Below, in pieces: positions 34,705 through 43,002 of a DNA stretch of 57,520 bases (positions are counted from its first letter, which is position 1; the number at the start of each line of letters is the position of its first letter). This DNA is from an uncultured Bacteroidales bacterium (GTDB taxonomy: Bacteria > Bacteroidota > Bacteroidia > Bacteroidales > UBA932). The translations under genes were made by a program, and so were the position numbers. Under the pieces are notes generated by a model. That model was not told where the DNA came from. It ran no database searches and saw nothing but the letters and a program-made list of their open reading frames with translations. The stretch is from positions 1-57,520 of the forward strand of contig CALVDF010000017.1 of the NCBI GenBank assembly GCA_944326245.1, in the 5' to 3' direction.

Positions 34705-35319
34705 TTAAAATAGATTCTCTACCTTGGCCTCCGCATCCTCCATCCTCTGCCTGAACCGTTCCACATCATTGAGCCTTACTCTGAATTCCATCCTGCACAC
34801 ATCCTCGGCAGTATACTTCGAGGGAGAGATGCCCATATCCTTGACAATGCGCATCACGCGGTCCATCGCCGCATAGTCAAACGTAACACCGAATCCCTCC
34901 GTCGCCACTTTTTCCACGATTTCCGAATGATCCAGGGCATCCGCGGCAGCACTTTTGTAGGCCCTTATAAGCCCCGGGACACCAAGCTTTATGCCTCCGA
35001 AATACCGCACCACCGCCACCAGTACGTCACTCAGTTCCCTGGAGAGGATCTGCCCGTAGATGGGCCGACCCGCCGTGGAGGACGGTTCCCCGTCGTCGTT
35101 GTACCTCCACACGTCCCCGCGCAGTCCTAGCCTGTAGGCATAGCAGTGATGCCGCGCATCGTAATATTCCTTCCTGATTTTCTCCAGCCTGGCCCGGACT
35201 TCCTCTTCCGAGACAACAGGATATGCAAAAGCGAGAAACTTACTTCCCTTTTCCTTATAGATCCCCTCCGCGGGGCCGGAAATGCTTCTGAAGGTATCGT
35301 TTCTCTCCTGTGAATCCAT
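34705..35319 (-). CDS. YigZ / IMPACT family protein
   Basis: 204 residues. The family signature is clear in the N-terminal domain: KEKGSKFLAFAYPV, ARHHCYAYRLG, NDDGEPSSTAGRPIYGQI, and VRYFGGIKLGVPGLIRAY. The C-terminal part (about 135-204) is the usual ferredoxin-like DUF1949 region. YigZ proteins are small cytoplasmic proteins of unclear function, some suggested to act on translation or peptides. The pyrB ATG follows 6 bp after its stop, so it probably leads the pyrimidine operon. Confidence 0.9.
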   Translation of the reverse strand: MDSQERNDTFRSISGPAEGIYKEKGSKFLAFAYPVVSEEEVRARLEKIRKEYYDARHHCYAYRLGLRGDVWRYNDDGEPSSTAGRPIYGQILSRELSDVLVAVVRYFGGIKLGVPGLIRAYKSAAADALDHSEIVEKVATEGFGVTFDYAAMDRVMRIVKDMGISPSKYTAEDVCRMEFRVRLNDVERFRQRMEDAEAKVENLF

Positions 35320-35356
35320 GTCTGGCCATTTGAGCCCCTAAGTTAGCAATTTTTTT

Positions 35357-35364
35357 TAACTTTG
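35357..35364 (+). promoter_or_regulatory. Putative -7 box (TAACTTTG) for the acyl-CoA reductase gene
   Basis: TAACTTTG lies 19 bp upstream of the ATG at 35383 and just after a run of eight T, in the divergent gap with the YigZ gene. Confidence 0.5.
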
Positions 35365-35382
35365 GGCCCCAATTTCGGAAAA

Positions 35383-36435
35383 ATGGAAAGGCAGGAATTT
35401 ATAACTATGTTTTCCTATCTCGGGGAGCGGATAAGGAAATGGATCGAAGGTACCGTGCAATGGCCTGAAATGGAAAGGGCCGTGGTACTCTCCGCCGGGG
35501 AAAATGCCTTTTTCACACCTTGGATGCAGAGGAAAGCACTCGAGGCTCTGGCGGAAGGAATGCTGGTACGGGAAACACTCTGCAGATGGCTCGAAAAATA
35601 TCCGGAGCCGCACAAGGGCACACACCGCAAGGTATGCGGGATCGTGGCGGCCGGCAACATCCCCGCCGTAGCGTTCCACGACATCCTCACGGCCCTGGCA
35701 GCAGGGTTCAGGCCGCTGGTCAAGCTGTCCTCCAAAGACAGGCACCTGCTGCCGGTCCTGTTTCCGCCCGACACGGGGGTTGAATTCCGGACCTCCACCG
35801 ACGGATGGCAGATCGACGCCCTCCTCACCATGGGCGGCGATGATGCCGCAGACTTCTTCAGGGAAAGATTCAAAGGCATACCGCAAATTATCCGTTCCGG
35901 CAGGTTCAGCATGGCAATACTGTCTGGAGGTGAGGGTGATGCAGAACTGAAGGCCCTCTCGGAAGACATGCTGCTGTACTTCGCGCTGGGCTGCCGCAGC
36001 GCAACCTGCATCCTGGTACCGCAGGGATATGACTTCCACAGACTGACGGAAGCCGCCGGGGATTTTGCCGCACGGCACTGGGGACAGCCGGGGCGCAACT
36101 GCCACCGCCGCAACAGGGCGGAGCTCACGCTGGCCGGTGAAAGGTTTATGGACAGCGGCACAGTGATTTTCAGAGACATAACTGCCGGTGGCCAGGACAT
36201 GGGGCAGTGCAGGGTATGGGGCCGGAACCTGCGTATAGGAGAGGTATGGTATGCAGAATACAGATCTCAGGAAGACATTCAAAAATTTATCCTGGCAAAT
36301 GTGGACAGAATTCAAAAAATTATACGTAACTTTGGTTCAGCTCAAAGGCCCTTGCCGGATGATTGGCCAGACGGGGTGGACGCCTTGGGCATGCTGATGC
36401 AAATACAATTTCAAAGTCATGATACTCAGATATAA
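35383..36435 (+). CDS. Acyl-CoA reductase-like protein (LuxC family)
   Basis: 350 residues from ATG 35383; a TTG start 21 bp earlier was rejected. It looks like a short aldehyde dehydrogenase-fold enzyme of the LuxC type: GIVAAGNIPAVAFHDILTALAAG with PLVKLSSKD (nucleotide-binding part), and LGCRSATCILVP, where the cysteine is the probable acyl-accepting residue. LuxC reduces acyl-CoA or acyl groups to aldehydes with NADPH. Bacteroidetes carry shortened members of this group with unknown physiological substrate. Its stop overlaps the next ORF by 17 bp. Confidence 0.75.
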   Translation: MERQEFITMFSYLGERIRKWIEGTVQWPEMERAVVLSAGENAFFTPWMQRKALEALAEGMLVRETLCRWLEKYPEPHKGTHRKVCGIVAAGNIPAVAFHDILTALAAGFRPLVKLSSKDRHLLPVLFPPDTGVEFRTSTDGWQIDALLTMGGDDAADFFRERFKGIPQIIRSGRFSMAILSGGEGDAELKALSEDMLLYFALGCRSATCILVPQGYDFHRLTEAAGDFAARHWGQPGRNCHRRNRAELTLAGERFMDSGTVIFRDITAGGQDMGQCRVWGRNLRIGEVWYAEYRSQEDIQKFILANVDRIQKIIRNFGSAQRPLPDDWPDGVDALGMLMQIQFQSHDTQI

Positions 36436-36925
36436 AGCAACTATTCCAGGCAACAAGACATTTATGCGGGAATACGATGTGGACTCGCGCATGAGCCTGT
36501 ACAAGCTTCGCGAATACATGGACAGGGAACTCGGGTTCTCCCCTGACCAGATGACTGTTTTCGAGACATTCTCCGCCAACGGGAAACCATCCAGAAGGAT
36601 AGGGCTCTTCGATTTCGGGGACGGGTCCATGGACAGGATCACGATAGACAATACGGTCTCGCACGAGGAGACAGTCCTCCGCTACGTCTTCAACCTCAAC
36701 CTCAACCTGTGCATAGAGCTCCGCCTTGAAGGCGAGCAGGAGTTCAACCGGCGCCTTTCCTACCCCGTTCTCGTTGCCGAGAAAGGCCGCAACCCTGACC
36801 AGTTTTCCGCAGTATACGAAGACTACGAAGAGTTTTCCGACCGTCATGTCTCACAGTCAGCCGCACCCGAAGAAGAGGATTCCTTCGAGGAAGACGAGCT
36901 GCCCGAGGGCGAGGAGAGCCTGTAG
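36419..36925 (+). CDS. pRiA4b ORF-3-like protein with acidic C-terminus
   Basis: 168 residues. The first 120 resemble the pRiA4b ORF-3 / IS1096 passenger domain by the pattern LRYKATIPGNKTFMREYDVDS, MSLYKLREYMDRELGF and the beta-strand-rich LFDFGDGSMDRITIDN; recognition is moderate. The last 35 or so residues are very acidic (EEEDSFEEDELPEGEES). No transposase motif is present, and the gene sits between housekeeping genes, so a mobile origin is not implied. Its ATG lies inside the previous gene's end and the miaA start follows 9 bp after its stop. Function unknown. Confidence 0.6.
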   Translation: MILRYKATIPGNKTFMREYDVDSRMSLYKLREYMDRELGFSPDQMTVFETFSANGKPSRRIGLFDFGDGSMDRITIDNTVSHEETVLRYVFNLNLNLCIELRLEGEQEFNRRLSYPVLVAEKGRNPDQFSAVYEDYEEFSDRHVSQSAAPEEEDSFEEDELPEGEESL

Positions 36926-36934
36926 CTGCCCGGC

Positions 36935-37789
36935 ATGAGCGGGAAAAAGCTGATACAGGTACTGGGGCCTACGGCTGTGGGCAAGACGGACTATGCCATA
37001 CGGTTGGCCCTGAAATATTCATCCCCGGTAATATCCTGCGATTCCAGACAGATATTCAAGGAGATGCGCATCGGCACCGCCCCTCCCTCCGAGGCTCAGC
37101 TGCGGCAGGTACGGCACTACTTCATATTCAGCCACTCAGTGGCGGACTACTATTCCGCCGGGCTATACGAAGTGGAGGCCATGGAGCTGCTGGGCAGGCT
37201 GTTTCAGGAGCATGACGTACTGATAATGGTCGGTGGCTCCGGACTCTATGCCGACGCCCTCTGCTACGGACTGGACGATTTTCCCCCCGCCGATCAGGAA
37301 CTCCGCCGCAAGCTTACGGACAGGGCGCTCAAAGAAGGAGTTGCCCCCCTCGCCGAAGAACTCCGCCACGTTGACCCCGAGAGCTGGGCAACTATAGACC
37401 TTTCAAACAGACAGCGTGTCGTACGCGCCCTGGAAGTCACCCTTTCCACGGGACGCAAGTTTTCGTCATACAAGTCCAATCCTCATAAGGCCAGGCCATT
37501 CGAAATACGCAGAATATGCCTCACCCTTCCCCGCGAGGAACTTTACCGTCGCATAGACCTCCGGGCCGAAGCCATGTTCGAAGCAGGTCTGGTGGATGAA
37601 GTCCGCGGGCTGGCACAGTACAGGGACATGCCGGCCCTGCGGACAGTAGGATACCGTGAAGTATTCGACTATCTGGACGGACACATATCTCTTGACGAAG
37701 CCCTTGCCCTGGTCCAGCGAAATACCCGCCGCTACGCAAAGCGGCAGATCACATGGTTTGCATCCATCCCGGAGAAAATTGCGATGTAA
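36935..37789 (+). CDS. miaA: tRNA dimethylallyltransferase
   Basis: 284 residues, near the usual size. The nucleotide-binding loop GPTAVGKTDYAIRLA is at the N-terminus, followed by ISCDSRQIFKEMRIGTAPPS (substrate-binding Asp), VGGSGLYADALCYGLDD and RRYAKRQITWF. It adds a dimethylallyl group to A37 of tRNAs that read codons starting with U. It lies 9 bp after the pRiA4b-like gene and is likely co-transcribed. Confidence 0.96.
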   Translation: MSGKKLIQVLGPTAVGKTDYAIRLALKYSSPVISCDSRQIFKEMRIGTAPPSEAQLRQVRHYFIFSHSVADYYSAGLYEVEAMELLGRLFQEHDVLIMVGGSGLYADALCYGLDDFPPADQELRRKLTDRALKEGVAPLAEELRHVDPESWATIDLSNRQRVVRALEVTLSTGRKFSSYKSNPHKARPFEIRRICLTLPREELYRRIDLRAEAMFEAGLVDEVRGLAQYRDMPALRTVGYREVFDYLDGHISLDEALALVQRNTRRYAKRQITWFASIPEKIAM

Positions 37790-37835
37790 ATTCCTTTTCT
37801 TGCCTCAATGGTGCGCAATATGTTGAAAGATTTCG

Positions 37836-37843
37836 TAATTTTG
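37836..37843 (+). promoter_or_regulatory. Putative -7 box (TAATTTTG) for the antiporter gene
   Basis: TAATTTTG matches TAnnTTTG, 39 bp upstream of the antiporter ATG, in the 93-bp gap after miaA. A TTG lies 10 bp upstream of it, too close for a standard -33 element. Confidence 0.45.
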
Positions 37844-37882
37844 CAGGATAACATCCGTTTTTAACCGTCAACACCCCTGCTT

Positions 37883-39535
37883 ATGACCCTTACATTGCTC
37901 CTGCTCGTGGCCGCCATCGTCATTGTCCTGTGCGTAGTGCTCAACAACGTCTCGAACAAGATAGGCATCCCCATGCTGCTGGCATTCATCCTGCTGGGCA
38001 TGGCCTTCGGATCCGACGGCATAGTGAAGATACAGTTCGACAACTTCGATTTTACCGAGAGCATCTGTACCGTGGCCCTGATATTCATCATGTTCTACGG
38101 CGGTTTCGGCACCCGGTGGAAAGAGGCTAAGCCGGTGGTGGTCAAAGCCGGCATACTCTCCACCCTCGGCGTGGCCCTTACAGCTGGACTGACCGGGCTT
38201 TTCTGCTACTACGTGCTCAAGCTCCCGGCAGCCCTGGGTTTCCTGGTCGGCGCGGTGCTCAGCTCCACCGACGCGGCCTCCGTGTTCTCGATCCTGCGCT
38301 CCCGCAAGCTCGGCCTCAAATACAACACCGCCTCCCTCCTCGAGATCGAGAGCGGTAGCAACGACCCCTGCTCCTACATGCTGACCGTCATCATGATGGC
38401 CGTCATCGAGGGGACGGTGTCAGGGGGGCGCATAGTATATATGGTATTCGCGCAGATAGTCTACGGTGCGGCCATAGGTGCCGTGATAGCTGTGTCCGCC
38501 GCGTGGCTGATGAAGCACTTCCGCTCCACTACATCCGGCTTCGACACCCTCTTCGTGCTGGCAGTGGCCATCTTCTCGTATGCGATTCCCAACCTCATCG
38601 GTGGCAACGGCTACCTGAGCGCCTACATCGTCGGCATCGTCCTGGGTAACGCCAACATCCGCGGCAAGAAGACCCTGGTGCCCTTCTTCGACGGACTGAC
38701 CAGCCTGATGCAGATTATCATATTTTTCCTGTTGGGACTGCTGGCCTTCCCCTCACAGCTGCCGGCCATCGCCATACCGGCCATTCTGATTGCCCTGTTC
38801 ATGACTTTCGTTGCCCGTCCCCTGTCCGTGTTCGCCATCATGGCCCCGTTCCGAAGCAAGTGGAGACAGCAGCTGCTCGTCTCCTTCGTGGGACTAAGAG
38901 GTGCGGCGTCGGTAGTGTTCGCCATCATGGCCCTGCCGGCTTCCAGGCAGCTCACCGGCAACGAGTACGACCTGTTCAACATCGTGCTGATGATAGTCCT
39001 GCTGTCCATTTCCCTGCAGGGCTCGTTCATCCCTCTGGTGGCCCGCAAGCTCCGGATGACCTCGAGCGAGGAGGACATCCTCAAGACCTTTACCGACTAC
39101 TCGGACAACATGGACGTGAGCTTCGTACAGATGAATATCGGGGAGAAGGACTCCTGGTGCGGGAAAGTCATAAAGGACCTGCCGATACCTCAGGAAACAC
39201 TTATTGCGGTAATACTCAGGAATGACAAGGCTATCGTCCCCAACGGGAAAACAAAAATACTGGCCGGAGACAAGGTCATCATGAGCGCCCGCGACTTCGA
39301 TGACGAGGACCTCATGCAGCTTTCCGAAAGGCGCATCGAGAGAGGCAGCGAATGGATCGGCAAGAAGGTATTCCAGTACTCTCCTGACAGCAATGAGCTG
39401 ATAGTGCTCATCAAACGCGGTGAAAGGGCAATCATCCCGCGCGGCAACACCGTGATACACAAGAACGACATCATGGTCGTAAACAAAATACGCAGGGAAT
39501 CCCTCCAAACGGAGCCGGCCCGCACCGGAAAATAA
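37883..39535 (+). CDS. Cation/proton antiporter (CPA1 type, NhaP2-like) with C-terminal TrkA-C domains
   Basis: 550 residues. About twelve hydrophobic helices occupy residues 1-390, including LLLVAAIVIVLCVVLNNVSNKIGIP, FLVGAVLSSTDAASVFSILRS and EIESGSNDPCSYMLTVI, which carry the aspartates of the ion path (SSTDAAS, SNDP). The cytoplasmic end holds two TrkA-C/RCK-C-like parts (about 400-545: DLPIPQETLIAVILRND.. KILAGDKVIMSARD, then DSNELIVLIKRGERAIIPRGN). Such C-termini sense nucleotides or ions. The exchanger most resembles potassium/proton antiporters. Ion choice is not proven. Confidence 0.9.
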   Translation: MTLTLLLLVAAIVIVLCVVLNNVSNKIGIPMLLAFILLGMAFGSDGIVKIQFDNFDFTESICTVALIFIMFYGGFGTRWKEAKPVVVKAGILSTLGVALTAGLTGLFCYYVLKLPAALGFLVGAVLSSTDAASVFSILRSRKLGLKYNTASLLEIESGSNDPCSYMLTVIMMAVIEGTVSGGRIVYMVFAQIVYGAAIGAVIAVSAAWLMKHFRSTTSGFDTLFVLAVAIFSYAIPNLIGGNGYLSAYIVGIVLGNANIRGKKTLVPFFDGLTSLMQIIIFFLLGLLAFPSQLPAIAIPAILIALFMTFVARPLSVFAIMAPFRSKWRQQLLVSFVGLRGAASVVFAIMALPASRQLTGNEYDLFNIVLMIVLLSISLQGSFIPLVARKLRMTSSEEDILKTFTDYSDNMDVSFVQMNIGEKDSWCGKVIKDLPIPQETLIAVILRNDKAIVPNGKTKILAGDKVIMSARDFDDEDLMQLSERRIERGSEWIGKKVFQYSPDSNELIVLIKRGERAIIPRGNTVIHKNDIMVVNKIRRESLQTEPARTGK

Positions 39536-39559
39536 GACAACATACAGCTACACAACATT

Positions 39560-40708
39560 ATGGATAAAGCAAAAGTTTACTTCACAGACCTGCACACTTC
39601 CACCAGGCTTCCGTTGGTGGAAAAGATGAAGGCAGTGGCCAAGGCGGCCGGCATCGAAAGCATAAACTTCAAGGACAAATTCGTAGCGATAAAAATGCAC
39701 TTCGGGGAGCCTGGCAACCTGGCATTCCTCAGACCCAACTACGCTGCCGGCATGGCCGAGCTTATACGCTCCCTGGGAGGCAAGCCATACCTGACTGACT
39801 GCAACACCCTCTACTCAGGAGGACGCTCCAACGCTGTGGACCATCTGGACAGCGCAACCAGAAACGGATTCAACCGCCTCAGCGCCGGCTGCGACGTAAT
39901 AATAGCCGACGGAGTCAAGGGAACCGACTGCCGCGAGCTCCCGATAGAAGGCGGCACATACTGCCGGACAGCCAAGATAGGAGCAGCCGTTGCCGACTCC
40001 GACGTACTCATAGCCCTGTCGCACTTCAAAGGACACGAGCAGACCGGATTCGGAGGAGCTCTCAAGAACATGGGCATGGGCTGCGCCAGTGTTGCCGGAA
40101 AGCTCGAGCTGCACTCTTCCTCAAAACCTGTAATCAAGGTTGAGAACTGCCGCTGCTGCGGTATCTGCGTGAAACACTGCGCACACGATGCGATCCATCT
40201 CGAGAAGACGGATACCCCCAACCACGCAGGCAAAAACATCGCTGCAGTGATCGACTACAGCAAGTGCGTAGGCTGCGGCCAGTGCGTGGCCCTCTGCCAG
40301 TACGAGTCAGCCGTACTCAAGGACTGGGATACATCCGAGACCCTCAACGGCAAGATAGCGGAATACACCAAAGCCATAGTCGCCGACCGCCCCTGCTTCT
40401 ACATCAACTTCATAGTCAACGTATCTCCAGAATGCGACTGCTGGAATCACAACGACGCCGCCATAGTTCCCGACCTCGGAATCGCGGCTTCCTTCGACCC
40501 GGTAGCCCTCGACCAGGCATGCGCAGACATGGTAATGGCAGCTCCGGCACTGCCGGGCAGCAAACTCGAAAAGACACATCCGCACGAACACCTGTGCGGT
40601 GAGGACAAATTCCACATACTGCACCCCGACACCAACTGGCAGTTCGGACTGGAACATGCCGAAAAAATAGGCATCGGCACCAGACAGTACGAGCTCATAA
40701 CCATCTGA
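39560..40708 (+). CDS. DUF362 domain 4Fe-4S protein
   Basis: 382 residues. A DUF362-like domain (about 1-185, with VAIKMHFGEPGNLAFLRP, YLTDCNTLYSGGRSNA and LSHFKGHEQTGFGGALKN) precedes two 4Fe-4S clusters: CRCCGICVKHCAHDAI and CVGCGQCVALCQYES. No signal peptide, so cytoplasmic. It may handle electrons in an anaerobic redox process, but the substrate is unknown. Its last base is the first base of the menA ATG (TGATG), showing tight coupling. Confidence 0.88.
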   Translation: MDKAKVYFTDLHTSTRLPLVEKMKAVAKAAGIESINFKDKFVAIKMHFGEPGNLAFLRPNYAAGMAELIRSLGGKPYLTDCNTLYSGGRSNAVDHLDSATRNGFNRLSAGCDVIIADGVKGTDCRELPIEGGTYCRTAKIGAAVADSDVLIALSHFKGHEQTGFGGALKNMGMGCASVAGKLELHSSSKPVIKVENCRCCGICVKHCAHDAIHLEKTDTPNHAGKNIAAVIDYSKCVGCGQCVALCQYESAVLKDWDTSETLNGKIAEYTKAIVADRPCFYINFIVNVSPECDCWNHNDAAIVPDLGIAASFDPVALDQACADMVMAAPALPGSKLEKTHPHEHLCGEDKFHILHPDTNWQFGLEHAEKIGIGTRQYELITI

Positions 40709-41604
40709 TGGGCAATATCAAAACCAACTCGCTCCAGGCATGGGTGCTGGCAGCCAGACCGAAAACGCTTCCGGGGGCTGCCGCACCCGTAATCATCGGC
40801 GGGGCCTATGCCTGGATGCGGATTGCCGGAACAGGACAGGGCACATTTGACTGGACAGTATTCGGACTCTGCATGCTCTTCGCATGGATCATGCAGATAG
40901 ACGCAAATTTCGTAAACGACTATTTCGACTTCAGAAAAGGAGGAGACACAGCTCAGCGTCTCGGTCCTCGAAGAGCATGTGCCCAAGGGTGGATCACCCC
41001 GAAAGCCATGAAAGCGGGGATCAATGCCGCAACCGTCCTTGCCTGCGCCGCAGGACTTCCCCTGATATGGACAGGAGGCCCTTGGATGCTCGCCGTAGGC
41101 ATTCTGTGCGTGATCTTCTGCTTTCTGTACACCACCATGTTTTCCCGGGCAGGACTCGGGGACCTGCTCGTCCTGATATTTTTCGGCATTGTCCCTGTAG
41201 GTTTTACATTCTTCCTGCAGACCGGCACATGGAATATCGGGACCACCCTTGCCGGCCTTGGATGCGGAATGGCCGTAGACTGCCTGCTGATGGTCAACAA
41301 CTACAGGGACCGGGACGAAGACAGGGCCAACGGAAAGAAGACCATTGTCGTACGCCTTGGGAGCACCTACGCCATCATCCTGTACTACCTGCTCGGCCTC
41401 TGCGCCACCATGCTGTGCACTGCCGCCATCGTCCTGTACAGACCGGCATGGCATGCTGCGCCGCTTCTGCTCTACGCTGCCCTGCATCTGGGAACCTCAC
41501 GCCGCCTGTCCGTCACAGACGGTGCCGCCCTCAACCCTTTCCTCGGGAAAACCTCCCGCAATTTTTTCCTGCTGTCTGTCCTGTTCTGCCTAAGCTGCAT
41601 ATAA
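40708..41604 (+). CDS. menA: 1,4-dihydroxy-2-naphthoate polyprenyltransferase
   Basis: 298 residues, eight or nine membrane helices. UbiA-family aspartate-rich motifs are both visible: NDYFDFRKGGDT and NNYRDRDEDRANGKKT. LAARPKTLPGAAAPVIIGGAYA near the start is typical of MenA. It attaches a polyprenyl chain to dihydroxynaphthoate in menaquinone synthesis at the inner membrane. The rest of the men genes are not in the window. Confidence 0.93.
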   Translation: MGNIKTNSLQAWVLAARPKTLPGAAAPVIIGGAYAWMRIAGTGQGTFDWTVFGLCMLFAWIMQIDANFVNDYFDFRKGGDTAQRLGPRRACAQGWITPKAMKAGINAATVLACAAGLPLIWTGGPWMLAVGILCVIFCFLYTTMFSRAGLGDLLVLIFFGIVPVGFTFFLQTGTWNIGTTLAGLGCGMAVDCLLMVNNYRDRDEDRANGKKTIVVRLGSTYAIILYYLLGLCATMLCTAAIVLYRPAWHAAPLLLYAALHLGTSRRLSVTDGAALNPFLGKTSRNFFLLSVLFCLSCI

Positions 41605-41614
41605 TTGCATGATT

Positions 41615-41647
41615 TTTGCATATTAACCGCAATTCGGTCTATATTTG
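41615..41647 (+). promoter_or_regulatory. Promoter for the RND efflux operon
   Basis: TTTG at 41615-41618 is followed after 21 bp by TATATTTG at 41640-41647, a full match to the Bacteroidetes -7 box. It lies 20 bp upstream of the fusion-protein ATG. The spacer is slightly longer than the usual 19. Confidence 0.65.
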
Positions 41648-41667
41648 CACCGCCATAACGCAACATT

Positions 41668-43002
41668 ATGCAGATTAACATTCCTACAGAGAAATTTACC
41701 AGGACAGGCCGCAGAATGGCCGTCAGGATCAGAAAAATAGGCAGACTTCCCAAATGGATCTGGTACGTAATCCTCGGATTGATCGTGGCAGGAATCACAG
41801 TATGGGTGATATTGTCGTGGCCGGACCCTCCCAAACCGGAATACCCGGTAGTGGAAATACAGCCGGTCGTAATCGATGACGTGGAGATCTACGGGGAATA
41901 TGCCGGTAAAATCAGCGCCCAGCAGTTTGTGGAAATCCGGGCCAGAGTCGAGGGCTATCTCGAAGAGATGCTGTTCGAGGAAGGTACCTATATTAAAAAG
42001 AACCAGGTGCTCTTCATCATCGACCCCAAGCCGTACAGAGCCAGCGTGGAAAAGGCTAAAGCCCAGCTCAACAAGAACAAGGCCCTGGAGCTCAAGGCCG
42101 AAAGGGACCTGGAGCGTATCCGTCCCCTGTTCGAGCAGAATGCAGCCAGCCGGCTGGACCTCGACAATGCCATAGCCTCATACGAGAGTGCCAAGGCTGA
42201 AGTGGCCATGAGCGAAGCCGACCTCACACAGGCGGAGATAGCTCTGGGATACACTACTGTCCGCTCACCCATCTCCGGATTCATCAGCGAAAGGAACGTT
42301 GACCTCGGAACCCTCGTCGGTCCCGGCGGAAAGTCACTGCTCGCAACCATAATCAAGAGCGACACGGTACAGGTAGACTTCAGCATGACCTCCCTCGACT
42401 ACCTCAAGAGCCGCGAGAGGAACGTCAATCTGGGACAGCAGGACACTGCCCGCAAATGGAATCCGTACGTCACCATTACTCTGGCCGACAATTCCGAATA
42501 CCCCATGAAAGGGTTTGTGGATTTCGCAGACCCTCAGGTGGATCCGAACACAGGTACTTTCTCCGTAAGGGCTGAAATGGCCAACCCCGACAGGACCCTG
42601 CTCCCAGGACAGATCACCAAGGTACGCCTGCTGCTGGATGTCAGGGAAGATGCCATAGTAGTACCCACCAAAGCGCTGGTTATAGAGAAAGGCGGAGCAT
42701 ACGTATACGCCTGCCGTCCGGACAGCATAGTCGAGAAGCGGTTTATCGAGCTCGGACCTGAAATAGGAAACAATGTGGTGGTGGAGCGCGGACTCGGCCC
42801 TGACGAAATGATCATCGTGGAAGGCTTCCATAAACTCAGCCACGGAGTAAAGGTATCCCCCATCATAGTGGAACCCAAGAAACCGGCCGCCGAATCAGGC
42901 AACGAAGGCAGATTTTCATTCGGCACCGACACCACAGCCTCGGTCCGCGACAGTATAACCGGCACAAAGCCAACGAAGACAGAGACAGAGAATGAAAAGT
43001 GA
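41668..43002 (+). CDS. RND efflux periplasmic adaptor (membrane fusion protein)
   Basis: 444 residues. One N-terminal anchor helix at about 31-50 (WIWYVILGLIVAGITVWVIL). Then the HlyD-like layout: EIRARVEGYLEEMLFEEGTYIKKNQVLF (lipoyl half), a coiled hairpin with KAQLNKNKALELKAERDLER, and GYTTVRSPISGFISER, then beta-barrel and membrane-proximal parts ending at about 390. The tail is polar. It would link an inner-membrane RND pump with an outer-membrane channel. The next gene's ATG is 11 bp inside its end. Confidence 0.94.
   Translation: MQINIPTEKFTRTGRRMAVRIRKIGRLPKWIWYVILGLIVAGITVWVILSWPDPPKPEYPVVEIQPVVIDDVEIYGEYAGKISAQQFVEIRARVEGYLEEMLFEEGTYIKKNQVLFIIDPKPYRASVEKAKAQLNKNKALELKAERDLERIRPLFEQNAASRLDLDNAIASYESAKAEVAMSEADLTQAEIALGYTTVRSPISGFISERNVDLGTLVGPGGKSLLATIIKSDTVQVDFSMTSLDYLKSRERNVNLGQQDTARKWNPYVTITLADNSEYPMKGFVDFADPQVDPNTGTFSVRAEMANPDRTLLPGQITKVRLLLDVREDAIVVPTKALVIEKGGAYVYACRPDSIVEKRFIELGPEIGNNVVVERGLGPDEMIIVEGFHKLSHGVKVSPIIVEPKKPAAESGNEGRFSFGTDTTASVRDSITGTKPTKTETENEK

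Noticed and set aside
36419..36925. Reading the pRiA4b/IS1096-like gene as a mobile element
   Set aside because: No transposase, terminal repeats or base composition shift; neighbours are core genes.
40447..41487. 346-codon open frame on the minus strand
   Set aside because: Antisense to DUF362 and menA genes, which both have clear signatures.
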